Source: an uncultured Collinsella sp.
GTDB taxonomy: Bacteria; Actinomycetota; Coriobacteriia; Coriobacteriales; Coriobacteriaceae
Direction of reading: 5' to 3'
Assembly (NCBI GenBank): GCA_959605475.1
Contig: CAUHFS010000040.1
Span: 1-20,259, forward strand
DNA length: 20,259 nucleotides
The stretch's first letter is position 1, and every line of letters begins with the position of its first letter. Positions 1 through 7,094 of the stretch are shown in pieces. The notes under the pieces are model-generated. The model searched no databases. It was not told the origin of the DNA and saw only the letters and a list, made by a program, of their open reading frames with translations. The translations under genes and the position numbers were made by a program.

Positions 1-18
1 GGTTGGCGGCTGCCGAAA

Positions 19-79
19 GATCCTGTTCTGTAACAACTAGAGGCTCAAAGACTGTCTTCCTGTTACAGATCGAGACATT
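19..79. repeat. 57-bp palindromic repeat, copy 1 (edge of array)
   Basis: Arms TCTGTAACA (27-35) and TGTTACAGA (61-69) are perfect 9-bp inverted repeats around a 25-bp loop. The outer stem is degenerate on the left and intact (TCGAGAC) on the right. The preceding bases (GGTTGG...GCCGAAA, 1-18) match the spacers before copies 3 and 5, so the array probably continues upstream of the window. The copy ends just before the nuclease-like gene and lies in its 5' untranslated region. Confidence 0.85.
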
Positions 80-102
80 TGTCAGCGGAGGCAACGGTGA
101 CG

Positions 103-1173
103 ATGACCCATTTCTCCGATGTGGTGGTGATGAAAGTGTCTAATACCGTTCTTAAACACAAGCAGACGACACGTAACACCTTGGCGCGGAATAGGATGCT
201 TGCCAGGCTCACGGAGGCGACCGAGCAAGGTGCGCTGCTCGCAACGCATGACAATACCGAGCTCATGTGGATGCGACGCCATGTTGGAACCGACGATATC
301 GCGGAGCCCGAGCCGTACCTGTTCTGTTTTCAGCATGATTGGGATGCATTGACGCCGGCGGAGCGAGCGCTGAGGACTATCAAAGGGCTTGCGGAATTTC
401 ATCCCGATTGGGCGTTTTGGGGCTATGACGCGGCGCTTTTGTGGGGTTTGGAGGTGCCGAATGATCTGCTCGGGCCGCGCTTTCTTGTTAAGACGGGTTG
501 TTCGGTGACGTTGAGCAGCGGGTGCAGGTTGTTGCGTCCGCAGATGGCGGGCGCGCTCGAGCGTGTTGATGGCGTGCGGGTGACGTCGTTTTGGCGCACG
601 GTGGAGGATTGCTTACTGCGTGCGCCGTTCTCCTACGGGTTGGCGATTGCCGATTCTGCACTGCGGGCGAAAGGCGTATCACGTGGGGATTTGTGCGAGC
701 GCCTCCGCGCCGATTGCGAGGGCAGGCGCGGGTATCGCAGAGCGCAGGTGATCGCGTCGTATGCGGACGGGCTGTCCGAAAACGGCGGCGAGTCACGGTT
801 CCGAGCGTTCTTTATTGCATATGGCTTTCCGGTTCCGGAGTTGCAGGTGGAGTTTCGCGATCCGCTCGATTCGAGCCAGGTGTTTCGGGTCGATTATTTC
901 TGGAGGCTCGAGGACGGGACGTGCGTGATTGGCGAGCTCGACGGAAAGGGGAAGTATACCTTGCAGAACGGCGAGGATTGGGAGTCTGTCGACCCGTTCG
1001 TGGCAGAGCGTCAGCGAGAGTCCCATCTGACAATGCTCGGGCACAAGGTGCTTCGGTTTACGTTTGATGAGCTCAAGAATCCGGGGAAGCTGGTTGAGAA
1101 GATGAGGTTGGCGGGTATTCCGCGACGGCCCGATTTGGCTGAGGAGTGGAGACGTCAGTGGTATGGGCGCTAA
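103..1173 (+). CDS. AbiEi-like / DUF559-type protein with PD-(D/E)XK-like C-terminal domain
   Basis: This is a 356-residue protein with the layout of a large actinobacterial family often named AbiEi antitoxin-domain or DUF559 protein. A winged-helix-like N-terminal half (about 30-210) holds the family segment ending in VTSFWRTVEDCL. The C-terminal third (about 228-330) looks like a Vsr/DUF559 restriction-endonuclease fold: E230 in GESRFR, D264 in RVDYFW, then E278-x-D280 and K282/K284 in GELDGKGKY, followed by GHKVLRFTFDEL. The putative metal-binding acidic residues and lysine are all present, so nuclease activity is possible but not shown. The ATG at 103 is preferred because GGAGG lies at 87-91; a TTG at 79 and an ATG at 130 are alternatives, the latter without an SD site. 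No partner toxin gene is adjacent, so a type IV toxin-antitoxin role is not supported here. Palindromic repeats lie on both sides. Confidence 0.75.
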   Translation: MTHFSDVVVMKVSNTVLKHKQTTRNTLARNRMLARLTEATEQGALLATHDNTELMWMRRHVGTDDIAEPEPYLFCFQHDWDALTPAERALRTIKGLAEFHPDWAFWGYDAALLWGLEVPNDLLGPRFLVKTGCSVTLSSGCRLLRPQMAGALERVDGVRVTSFWRTVEDCLLRAPFSYGLAIADSALRAKGVSRGDLCERLRADCEGRRGYRRAQVIASYADGLSENGGESRFRAFFIAYGFPVPELQVEFRDPLDSSQVFRVDYFWRLEDGTCVIGELDGKGKYTLQNGEDWESVDPFVAERQRESHLTMLGHKVLRFTFDELKNPGKLVEKMRLAGIPRRPDLAEEWRRQWYGR

Positions 1174-1214
1174 GGGGTGCAACTGATGCGAATGTAGTTG
1201 TTCCTGCCGAGTTT

Positions 1215-1515
1215 GTCTCGATCTGTAACAACAAGGGACCGTTTGGCCTCGTAACTGTTACAGATTGAGACGGAAGGTTGGCTGCCGCTAAAAGATCTCA
1301 ATCTGTAACATCTAGAGGCCGAAAACCTGTCTACTTGTTACAGATTTAGATGTTTGACGACAGGGCTGGAGAATATCTTAATCTGTAACATCTAACGGCC
1401 AAAAACCGCTCTAACTGTTACAGATCGAGACAAAGGTTGGACGCGGTGCCGAAAGATCTCGATCTGTAACATCTGGCTGCTAAAACCCGGTCTACCTGTT
1501 ACAGATCTAGACATT
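1215..1515. repeat. Tandem array of four 57-bp palindromic repeats, 80-bp period
   Basis: Four copies have cores at 1222-1264, 1302-1344, 1382-1424 and 1463-1505. Each has perfect arms TCTGTAACA and TGTTACAGA around a loop of exactly 25 bp, and the better copies extend the stem to GTCTCRATCTGTAACA. Centres lie at 1243, 1323, 1403 and 1484, a spacing of 80, 80 and 81 bp. Loop content shows that copy 2 (1215-1271) is reversed relative to the others. Spacers come in two types: GGTTGG...(G)CCG(A)AAA before copies 3 and 5, and a CATTT/TGTTT type after them, suggesting a 160-bp higher-order unit. This array fills most of the gene-free stretch 1174-1661; the remainder (1516-1661) shows no clear feature beyond the SD site of the next gene. 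Confidence 0.9.
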
Positions 1516-1661
1516 TTCCGGATGTCGCTGGGGTGGGACTGCAACGCATTTCGTTCCCCGCATCTCCTTCTTGCTCCGTTAACCGATATGTCCGCAGCAA
1601 TTCCGCCGCGCTAGGTAATAATGGACAAATGTTGAAGTTTTCTGAGAGGGAGGAGCTCGAT

Positions 1662-3032
1662 ATGGCGACTGCCGATCGTTCCACGTTGTTTATCAATGCG
1701 ACCGTCCTGGACGGTTCGGAGCATATGGAGCCGCAACCCGATATGGCCGTGACTGTTGAGCGCGGCGTCATCACCTGGATGGGGCCGAGTGCTGTGGCGC
1801 AGGCGCCAGCGGGTGCCGAGGTCATCGATCTGGCAGGGGCGTATCTCATGCCGGGCCTCATCAATATGCATGTGCATCTGTGCGGTTCGGGCAAACCGGT
1901 CTCGGCGGGCGATGCGGGCGCACTCATGAAGAAGCTCGATAATCCCGTGGGGCGTGCCATCGTCCGCCGCATCCTCAAGGGCAGTGCCCAGCAGCAGCTG
2001 GCAAGCGGCGTGACCACGGTGCGCGGCGCGGGCGACCCGCTGTTTGCCGACATTGCCGTGCGCGACGCTATCGACGCCGGTAAGTATCAGGGTCCGCGTC
2101 TGGTAGCGCCGGGAACGGGCGTCACGGTGCCGGGCGGCCATGGTGCGGGCTTGTTCGCCCAGGTGGCCAACAGCCCCGTCGAGGCAGCCGAGCAGGTGCG
2201 AGACCTGTATGCGCGCGGTGCCGATGTCATCAAGCTGTTCGTGACGGGCGGCGTTTTCGATGCGACCGAGGTGGGCGAGCCGGGCGTGCTGCGTATGCCG
2301 GTGGAGGTTGCCGCGGCGGCGTGCAAGGCGGCGCACGAGGTGGGCCTGCCGGTTATGGCCCATGTCGAGAGTACCGAGGGCGTGAAGGCCGCGCTTGAGG
2401 CCGGCGTCGATACGATCGAGCACGGTGCCCCGATGACGCCCGAGATCCTGGAGCTGTACCGTGGCGCCGCGGGCACGCAGCTCGAGGGACGTGCGCCCAG
2501 CGTTACCTGCACGATCAGCCCGGCGCTACCGTTTGTATTGCTCGACCCGGAAAAGACCCATTCGACCGATACGCAAAAGAACAACGGCGACATCGTGTGC
2601 TCGGGCATTATCGAGAGTGCTCGTGCGGCGCTGAATGCCGGCGTTAAGGTGGGCTTGGGCACGGACTCAAGCTGCCCGTTCGTGACGCAGTACGACATGT
2701 GGCGCGAGGTGGCCTATTTTGCCAAGTACGTGGGCGTGAGCAACGCCTTTGCGCTGCATACGGCCACGCAGGTCAATGCCGAGCTCCTGGGGCTGGGCGG
2801 CGAGACCGGTACGATCGAGTGCGGCAAGGCCGCCGATATCCTGGTGACGCGCAAGAATCCGCTCGATGATCTGTGTGCCCTGCGTGAGCCGGTACACGTA
2901 ATGTGCCGCGGCAATCTGGTGCGCAAGCTGAAGGTGAAGCGCATCCCCGAGGTGGATGCCGAGCTCGACGCGATTATGGCCATGCCTGCCGCAGCGCTGG
3001 CTGAGGAGCTTGCCCGCGACGGCGTGGCGTAG
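1662..3032 (+). CDS. Metal-dependent amidohydrolase (imidazolonepropionase / Xaa-Pro dipeptidase-like)
   Basis: This is a 456-residue cytoplasmic hydrolase of the amidohydrolase superfamily (COG1228-like) with no signal peptide. The binuclear metal site can be read in full: H70 and H72 in NMHVHL, the probably carboxylated K191 in VIKLFVTGG, H234 in MAHVES, H254 in TIEHGA, and D335 in GLGTDSS. The N-terminal beta-sandwich part is FINATVLDG...GVITWMGP and closes at the C-terminus with GTIECGKAADILV. A carboxylated lysine at this position is typical of the subgroup that cleaves Xaa-Pro-type dipeptides or related N-acyl and cyclic amides; the actual substrate cannot be told. The ATG at 1662 is chosen because GGGAGGAG stands 6-7 bases upstream; in-frame starts reach back to 1533 but lack a good SD site. 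The gene stands alone, between the repeat array and a strong terminator. Confidence 0.9.
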   Translation: MATADRSTLFINATVLDGSEHMEPQPDMAVTVERGVITWMGPSAVAQAPAGAEVIDLAGAYLMPGLINMHVHLCGSGKPVSAGDAGALMKKLDNPVGRAIVRRILKGSAQQQLASGVTTVRGAGDPLFADIAVRDAIDAGKYQGPRLVAPGTGVTVPGGHGAGLFAQVANSPVEAAEQVRDLYARGADVIKLFVTGGVFDATEVGEPGVLRMPVEVAAAACKAAHEVGLPVMAHVESTEGVKAALEAGVDTIEHGAPMTPEILELYRGAAGTQLEGRAPSVTCTISPALPFVLLDPEKTHSTDTQKNNGDIVCSGIIESARAALNAGVKVGLGTDSSCPFVTQYDMWREVAYFAKYVGVSNAFALHTATQVNAELLGLGGETGTIECGKAADILVTRKNPLDDLCALREPVHVMCRGNLVRKLKVKRIPEVDAELDAIMAMPAAALAEELARDGVA

Positions 3033-3065
3033 ATGTGACAAAGGGACAACTCCATTACCGCATGC

Positions 3066-3103
3066 AAAAAGCCGAGGTCTCAACACGAGGCCTCGGCTTT
3101 TTT
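3066..3103. terminator. Bidirectional intrinsic terminator
   Basis: GCCGAGG (3071-3077) pairs with CCTCGGC (3091-3097), extended by A-T pairs, with AAAAA before and TTTTTT after. It can therefore end the amidohydrolase transcript on the plus strand and the convergent zinc-ribbon gene on the minus strand. Confidence 0.9.
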
Positions 3104-3125
3104 ATCGAACAAATACTTAAGATTT

Positions 3126-3154
3126 GGGACAAACAAACCTGATTAATTTGTCCC
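3126..3154. repeat. Short hairpin related to the GGGACA/TTAATC repeat family
   Basis: GGGACAAA (3126-3133) and TTTGTCCC (3147-3154) are perfect inverted repeats. The interior AACCTGATTAAT resembles the reverse complement of the GGTTAATCT part of the larger repeats at 3694 and 10870. It lies just beyond the stop codon of the minus-strand zinc-ribbon gene. Confidence 0.55.
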
Positions 3155-3165
3155 GCGTGCGGGCG

Positions 3166-3639
3166 CTAGGAGCGGGTTTCCATCTTGGCGTGGCACTTGG
3201 GGCAGGTGACGCGGATCTTGCCTTTGCCCTTGGGAACAGAGAGCATCTGGCCGCAGTTGGGGCACTTGAGGTATGCCGTGGTTTTGCGGCCCTTCCACAT
3301 CTTCTTGGCCGTGCGCTTGGCGCGCTCAAAGTCTTCCTTGCTCGTTCCGGCTGTGCGCGAAGCGTTGGCCGCCGCAGCGCCGCCGCCCAAGCTGGCGACG
3401 AATTTGCCCAAGCCAGGGACGTTCGCGGTCGCGGCGACAAAGGCCGCGTTCTCCTTGCGACGCGCGTCGATGTTCTTGGACAGGCCGCGCAGCACGCCGA
3501 TCACGATGACGGCGATGGCGATCCAGCTGAGCCACTGGATGCGAGCGAGCGATCCGATCATTGCGATGACGATGCCGGTAAAGCCCATCACGATGGTGAG
3601 CTCGTCGGCGCCGTTGCGGCCCTTCATAAAGTCATTCAT
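3166..3639 (-). CDS. Small membrane protein with C-terminal zinc ribbon
   Basis: This 157-residue protein is not one I can name. Two hydrophobic segments (about 14-33 and 36-52) form a membrane hairpin. A linker rich in Ala, Gly, Lys and Arg follows, and the C-terminus is a four-cysteine zinc ribbon: C126 and C129 in LKCPNCG, C146 and C149 in TCPKCHAK. The ribbon resembles treble-clef or rubredoxin-like knuckles seen in many small membrane proteins of unknown role. The ATG at 3639 is chosen because GAAAGG lies about 8 bases upstream; a GTG at 3669 would add ten residues and has no clear SD site. It is downstream of csoR on the same strand, but a 147-bp gap with a hairpin repeat separates them, so shared transcription with the copper operon is uncertain. 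Confidence 0.8.
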   Translation of the reverse strand: MNDFMKGRNGADELTIVMGFTGIVIAMIGSLARIQWLSWIAIAVIVIGVLRGLSKNIDARRKENAAFVAATANVPGLGKFVASLGGGAAAANASRTAGTSKEDFERAKRTAKKMWKGRKTTAYLKCPNCGQMLSVPKGKGKIRVTCPKCHAKMETRS

Positions 3640-3693
3640 GCGAATTGCCTTTCGTTCGATATACCGCACGCCTTTATACCCGATTTAGAGCAA

Positions 3694-3758
3694 GGGGGAC
3701 AGGTTAATCTACACCAAGGTGGTGCAAACATACCTATCCCCGATACACCAAGATGGTG
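3694..3758. repeat. Dispersed hairpin repeat, copy A
   Basis: A nested palindrome: outer arms GGGGGACAGG and ACCTATCCCC (about 3694-3703 and 3732-3741) enclose CACCAAGGTGGTG. A second small dyad, CACCAAGATGGTG (3746-3758), follows. The stretch CAGGTTAATCTRCACCA, together with TGGTGCAAAC and CCCC-RATRCACCA, recurs at 10870-10920. The element sits between csoR and the zinc-ribbon gene and could form a stem-loop at the 3' end of the cop transcript. Confidence 0.75.
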
Positions 3759-3786
3759 CAAAGAAGTCTGCCCTCAATGTCCCCAA

Positions 3787-4059
3787 TTATTTGGAGAGCT
3801 TGTCGACGACGCGTTCGATCTCGGCGAGCTTGGCGGCTTTGAGGTCTTCGTCGCCCGATTCGATTGCCGAAGTCACACAGCCCTCGATATGCGCCTTGAG
3901 CACGTCGGCGTTGATGCGCGCAATGAGCGCCTGTGTGGCCATGAGCTGCGTGGAAATATCGACGCAGTAACGGTCCTCATCGACCATCCGCAAGATTCCG
4001 TCGATCTGGCCGCGTGCCGTCTTGAGCATGCGGGTCACCGATTTGTGGTCTGCCATCAT
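3787..4059 (-). CDS. csoR: CsoR-family copper-sensing repressor
   Basis: A 90-residue all-helical DUF156 regulator. The Cu(I) triad of CsoR is complete: C32 in RYCVDISTQ, H57 and C61 in KAHIEGCVTSAI. Without copper, CsoR tetramers bind G/C-tract operators; Cu(I) binding releases them. The upstream frame extends well beyond residue 1, but the family N-terminus begins at the ATG pair at 4054-4059, and AGGA stands 6 bases before the first. It is the last gene of copA-copZ-csoR, 38 bp after copZ. A matching G/C-tract palindrome lies in the copA promoter (6867-6879), so the operon is probably autoregulated. Related sensors such as RcnR or FrmR differ in the ligand set, so copper is the favoured metal. 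Confidence 0.93.
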   Translation of the reverse strand: MMADHKSVTRMLKTARGQIDGILRMVDEDRYCVDISTQLMATQALIARINADVLKAHIEGCVTSAIESGDEDLKAAKLAEIERVVDKLSK

Positions 4060-4097
4060 GGCGGGTCCTCGTTTCTGGTCGGGGTGCGCGTGAGTCG

Positions 4098-4319
4098 TTA
4101 CGCGGCGGTTACGGACAGGGCGTGGAACTTCTCGCCGGCGCCCTCGACGGCGGCAGCGAGCTGCTCGGCGGTCACGGTGTCGGCGCACTCAACCTGGACG
4201 GTCTGGGTCTCGTGGTCGGCGTCGGCGTCGGTCACGCCGGCAACGTTGAGCAACGCCGTCTCGACGGTGGCGTCGCAGTGGCCGCACATGAGGCCGGAAG
4301 TCTTGATTGTGTAACGCAT
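4098..4319 (-). CDS. copZ: Copper chaperone, heavy-metal-associated (HMA) domain
   Basis: A 73-residue single HMA domain of the CopZ type. The Cu(I)-binding motif is M11-C12-G-H-C15 near the N-terminus, and the rest fits the ferredoxin-like babbabb fold in full length. The protein should carry Cu(I) in the cytoplasm to CopA and perhaps to CsoR. The start at 4319 is set by GAGGAA five bases upstream; an extension to 4430 would only translate the intergenic hairpin. It lies 147 bp after copA and 38 bp before csoR on the same strand. Confidence 0.92.
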   Translation of the reverse strand: MRYTIKTSGLMCGHCDATVETALLNVAGVTDADADHETQTVQVECADTVTAEQLAAAVEGAGEKFHALSVTAA

Positions 4320-4344
4320 GGGTATTCCTCTCTGTTGTGTCGGC

Positions 4345-4437
4345 TTTCCCAGGCACCCGACCTTGACCTTCAAGCCGTCGCTCGCGTACCAAAGTACGCG
4401 TCGCTCCTCTTTCAGGTCAATCTCGGGCACCTGGAAA
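4345..4437. repeat. Long imperfect hairpin between copA and copZ
   Basis: The left arm begins TTTCCCAGG...CCCGA..TTGACCT and the right arm ends AGGTCAA..TCGGG..CCTGGAAA. They pair over most of about 45 bp with a few mismatches, and the centre is the perfect dyad GCGTACCAAAGTACGC (4384-4399). In the cop mRNA this would be a large stem-loop between copA and copZ, a likely processing or attenuation site. It also reads partly as open frame, which gives copZ a spurious N-terminal extension. Confidence 0.8.
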
Positions 4438-4466
4438 ACCCGTTATAAATGGACGTAATGGTGAGC

Positions 4467-6806
4467 CTATTTTGCCACTTTGGGCTTAAAGGTTCGCAGG
4501 CGCAAAGCGTTGGTCACGACGCAGACGCTCGACAGGCTCATCGCGGCGGCACCAAACATCGGCGAGAGTTGCCAGCCGGTGAGGGGGAAGAACACGCCTG
4601 CGGCGAGTGGGATGCCGATGCCGTTGTAGAACAGCGCCCAGAACAGGTCCTGCTTGATGTTGCGGATCGTGGCGCGCGAAAGCTCGATGGCACGCGCAAC
4701 ATCCATAAGGTCGCTGCGCATGAGCACCACGTCGGCGCCTTCCTTGGCGATGTCGGCACCGGTGCCGATGGCAAGGCCCACGTCGGCGCGCGCCAGGGCG
4801 GGAGAGTCGTTGATGCCGTCGCCCACCATGGCCACCATGCCGCCTGCGTCCTGCAACTCGCGCACATGGCGCTCTTTGTCGGCGGGAAGGACGTCGGCGA
4901 TGACCTGTTCGCTGCTCAGCCCCACGCGGCGGGCGATTGCTTCGGCAGTGACGCGGTTGTCGCCGGTGAGCATGCGCACGTCGACGCCGAGTGAGCGCAG
5001 CGCGGAAATGGCTGCGGCGCTTGTCTCCTTGACCTTGTCAGCCACGGCAATGGTGCCGGCAAGCTCGCCGTTCTTGGCAAAGAACAGCGGCGTCTTGCCT
5101 TCGGCGGCAAATTGCTCGGCAAGACCCGCGGGCACGGTAACGCCCAACTCGTTCATCAGGCGCACGTTACCAGCGGCAATGGCGTTTCGCCCTTCGTGCG
5201 CCGTAACGCCACGACCGGGCACGGCAGCAAAGTCCTCGACCATGCGCGCGACGATTCCGCGTGTCTCGCACTCGGCCATAATCGCCTCGGCCAGCGGGTG
5301 CTCGCTTGAGCGCTCCAGCGCGGCGGCCAGCTTGAGCAGCGCCTTTTCGCTCATGGCGGACGAGCCGTCAGCGCGCGTGGCTACCACGATATCGGTCACG
5401 GCAGGCTTGCCGCGGGTGACCGTGCCCGTCTTATCGAGCACCACGGTGCCCACGCTGCGCAGGTTCTCCAGCGCCTCGGCGCTCTTGAACAGAATGCCCA
5501 TTTCGGCGCCCTTGCCGGTGCCCACCATAATGGCGACGGGCGTGGCCAGGCCCAGTGCACACGGACAGCTGATCACCAGCACGGCCACGGCGGAGGTGAG
5601 CGCTTCGTTCACGCTGCCAGTCAGTGCCATCCACACCGCAAAGGTCACGGCCGAGATCACAAACACCACGGGCACAAATACGCCAGCGACCTTATCGGCC
5701 ATGCGGGCGATGGGCGCCTTGGTGGCGTTGGCGTCCTCGACGAGCTTGATGATTTTGGCGAGCGACGTGTCGGCGCCCACACGCGTGGCGCGGAAGGTAA
5801 ACGAGCCCGTGCGGTTGACCGTGGCCGCGTTGACAGTGTCGCCGGCGGTCTTCTCCACGGGGATGGACTCGCCGGTCAGCGCACTTTCGTCCACGGCCGA
5901 GCTGCCCTCGAGCACCACGCCGTCGACGGGGATGGACTCGCCGGGGCGCATACGCAGCACCTGGCCGGGCAGAATGGCATCGACGTCGACGGTGGCCTCG
6001 GTACCGTCCTCGGCCACGACGGTCGCGGTCTTGGGCGCCAGGTCAATGAGCGCCTCGATGGCGCCGCCGGTTTTGGATTTGCTGCGTGTCTCGAGGTATT
6101 TGCCCACGGTGACGAGCGACAGGATCGTGCCCGCACTCTCAAAATAGAGGTTGTCCATACTCGTCATCATGGCCTCGTGGGCCTGCCCTGCGGCTAGTTG
6201 GTCGGCCATGATAAACATGGCGTAGAGCGACCAGGCGACGGAAGCGGTCGCGCCCACGGCGATGAGGGCGTCCATGGTAGGCGTGCCGTGCGCGAGCGAT
6301 TTAAACCCGTTGATAAAGTACGCGTCGTTGACGTAGACGATAGGGATGAGCAGGACGAGCTCGGTGAGGGCGAGCGTCATGCTGTGGGTATGATCGGTGA
6401 AGACGCCAGGCAGCGGCCAGCCGAGCATGTGCCCCATGCCTATATAGAACAACGGGACAAGAAAGACGATTGAGACGATGAGGCGAGTGCGCATGGCGGA
6501 AGCGGCGGCCTCCAACTTTTTGGTGGGCGACTCCATATGGGCGGCGCCGGTCCTGGCTTGTGCGCTGCCGCTTGGGCCGGCGTCGGTGCCCGTGCTGACG
6601 GGCGAGGCCGAGTAGCCAGCGCGATCGACAGCGGTGCAGATGTCGTCGGAGGTGACCTGCGCGGGGTCGTAGTCGACCATCATGGAACCGGCGAGCAGGT
6701 TGACCGCGACGCTTTGGACGCCGTCGAGTTTGCTCACGGCGCGATCCACATGCGCCTGGCAGGCGGCGCATGTCATGCCGCCCACGTCGAACTTATCTTG
6801 AGCCAT
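4467..6806 (-). CDS. copA: Copper-exporting P1B-type ATPase
   Basis: A 779-residue Cu(I) P-type ATPase that pumps copper out of the cytoplasm. In order: one N-terminal HMA domain with GMTCAAC (C13, C16); a low-complexity linker (about 70-95); membrane helices from about 107; the actuator domain with TGES (311-314); the transport motif CPC (414-416) in helix 6; the phosphorylation site DKTGT (D458); the P1B signature SEHPLA (501-506); TGDN (614-617); and GDGIND (662-667). The last two helices carry YN in ALFYNG and M..S in AAAMSLSS, the set typical of Cu(I) pumps rather than Zn or Cd pumps. AAGGAG lies about 6-7 bases before the ATG. First gene of the operon, with a CsoR-like operator in its promoter. 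Only one HMA domain is present; many homologues have two. Confidence 0.96.
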   Translation of the reverse strand: MAQDKFDVGGMTCAACQAHVDRAVSKLDGVQSVAVNLLAGSMMVDYDPAQVTSDDICTAVDRAGYSASPVSTGTDAGPSGSAQARTGAAHMESPTKKLEAAASAMRTRLIVSIVFLVPLFYIGMGHMLGWPLPGVFTDHTHSMTLALTELVLLIPIVYVNDAYFINGFKSLAHGTPTMDALIAVGATASVAWSLYAMFIMADQLAAGQAHEAMMTSMDNLYFESAGTILSLVTVGKYLETRSKSKTGGAIEALIDLAPKTATVVAEDGTEATVDVDAILPGQVLRMRPGESIPVDGVVLEGSSAVDESALTGESIPVEKTAGDTVNAATVNRTGSFTFRATRVGADTSLAKIIKLVEDANATKAPIARMADKVAGVFVPVVFVISAVTFAVWMALTGSVNEALTSAVAVLVISCPCALGLATPVAIMVGTGKGAEMGILFKSAEALENLRSVGTVVLDKTGTVTRGKPAVTDIVVATRADGSSAMSEKALLKLAAALERSSEHPLAEAIMAECETRGIVARMVEDFAAVPGRGVTAHEGRNAIAAGNVRLMNELGVTVPAGLAEQFAAEGKTPLFFAKNGELAGTIAVADKVKETSAAAISALRSLGVDVRMLTGDNRVTAEAIARRVGLSSEQVIADVLPADKERHVRELQDAGGMVAMVGDGINDSPALARADVGLAIGTGADIAKEGADVVLMRSDLMDVARAIELSRATIRNIKQDLFWALFYNGIGIPLAAGVFFPLTGWQLSPMFGAAAMSLSSVCVVTNALRLRTFKPKVAK

Positions 6807-6853
6807 GGTTTCTCCTTTCTGCAGTTCGGTGTTGGAATTGTTAACCTGCCGAT

Positions 6854-6884
6854 ACTATACACCCATACCCCCTGGGGGTGTCCA
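6854..6884 (-). promoter_or_regulatory. copA promoter with CsoR-like operator
   Basis: On the minus strand a -10 box TATAGT (6854-6859) follows a -35-like TGGACA (6879-6884) at 19 bp. The spacer holds the G/C-tract dyad ACCCCC-T-GGGGGT (6867-6879), in the wider context ATACCCCC...GGGGGTGT. Such tracts are the known CsoR operator style, and csoR is in the operon. A 19-bp spacer is also usual for CueR-type activation, but no MerR-family gene is present here. Confidence 0.7.
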
Positions 6885-6953
6885 GTGGGGATGAAAATGT
6901 ATGACATTTCGCTACAGATGCGGGTGGCTGCTCAATCGTTGGCAGCTCATGTC

Positions 6954-7094
6954 AAACATCTCGATCTGTAACATCTAGCGGGGAAAATGACCTCTAACTG
7001 TTACAGATCGAGATTATGTTTTGCGATGTTTGAGTTCGTCTCAATCTGTAACGTGTAGACCCGGTTTTGTCTCGTAACTGTTACAGATTGAGAC
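6954..7094. repeat. 57-bp palindromic repeat, copies 6 and 7
   Basis: Cores at 6965-7007 and 7045-7087 have the same 9-bp arms (one G change, in copy 7) and the same 25-bp loop length as the array at 1215-1515. Centres at 6986 and 7066 are again exactly 80 bp apart. Copy 7 (7038-7094) is a near-perfect GTCTCAATCTGTAAC...GTTACAGATTGAGAC palindrome, and its loop is in the opposite orientation to copy 6. The pair lies between the divergent copA and helicase genes, about 5.5 kb from the first array. Confidence 0.88.

Noticed and set aside
103..1173. Type IV toxin-antitoxin pair
   Set aside because: Only the AbiEi-like protein is present; no AbiEii-type nucleotidyltransferase toxin is adjacent.
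1215..1515. CRISPR array
   Set aside because: The period is regular, but the repeated part is a 57-bp palindrome with a variable centre and the short spacers are themselves related to one another; no cas gene is near.
3124..4314. 396-residue plus-strand frame over zinc-ribbon and cop genes
   Set aside because: It spans intergenic repeats and the opposite strands of three real genes, with no motif of its own.
4320..4430. N-terminal extension of copZ
   Set aside because: It would translate the hairpin 4345-4437; the internal ATG at 4319 has a good SD site and the family's usual N-terminus.
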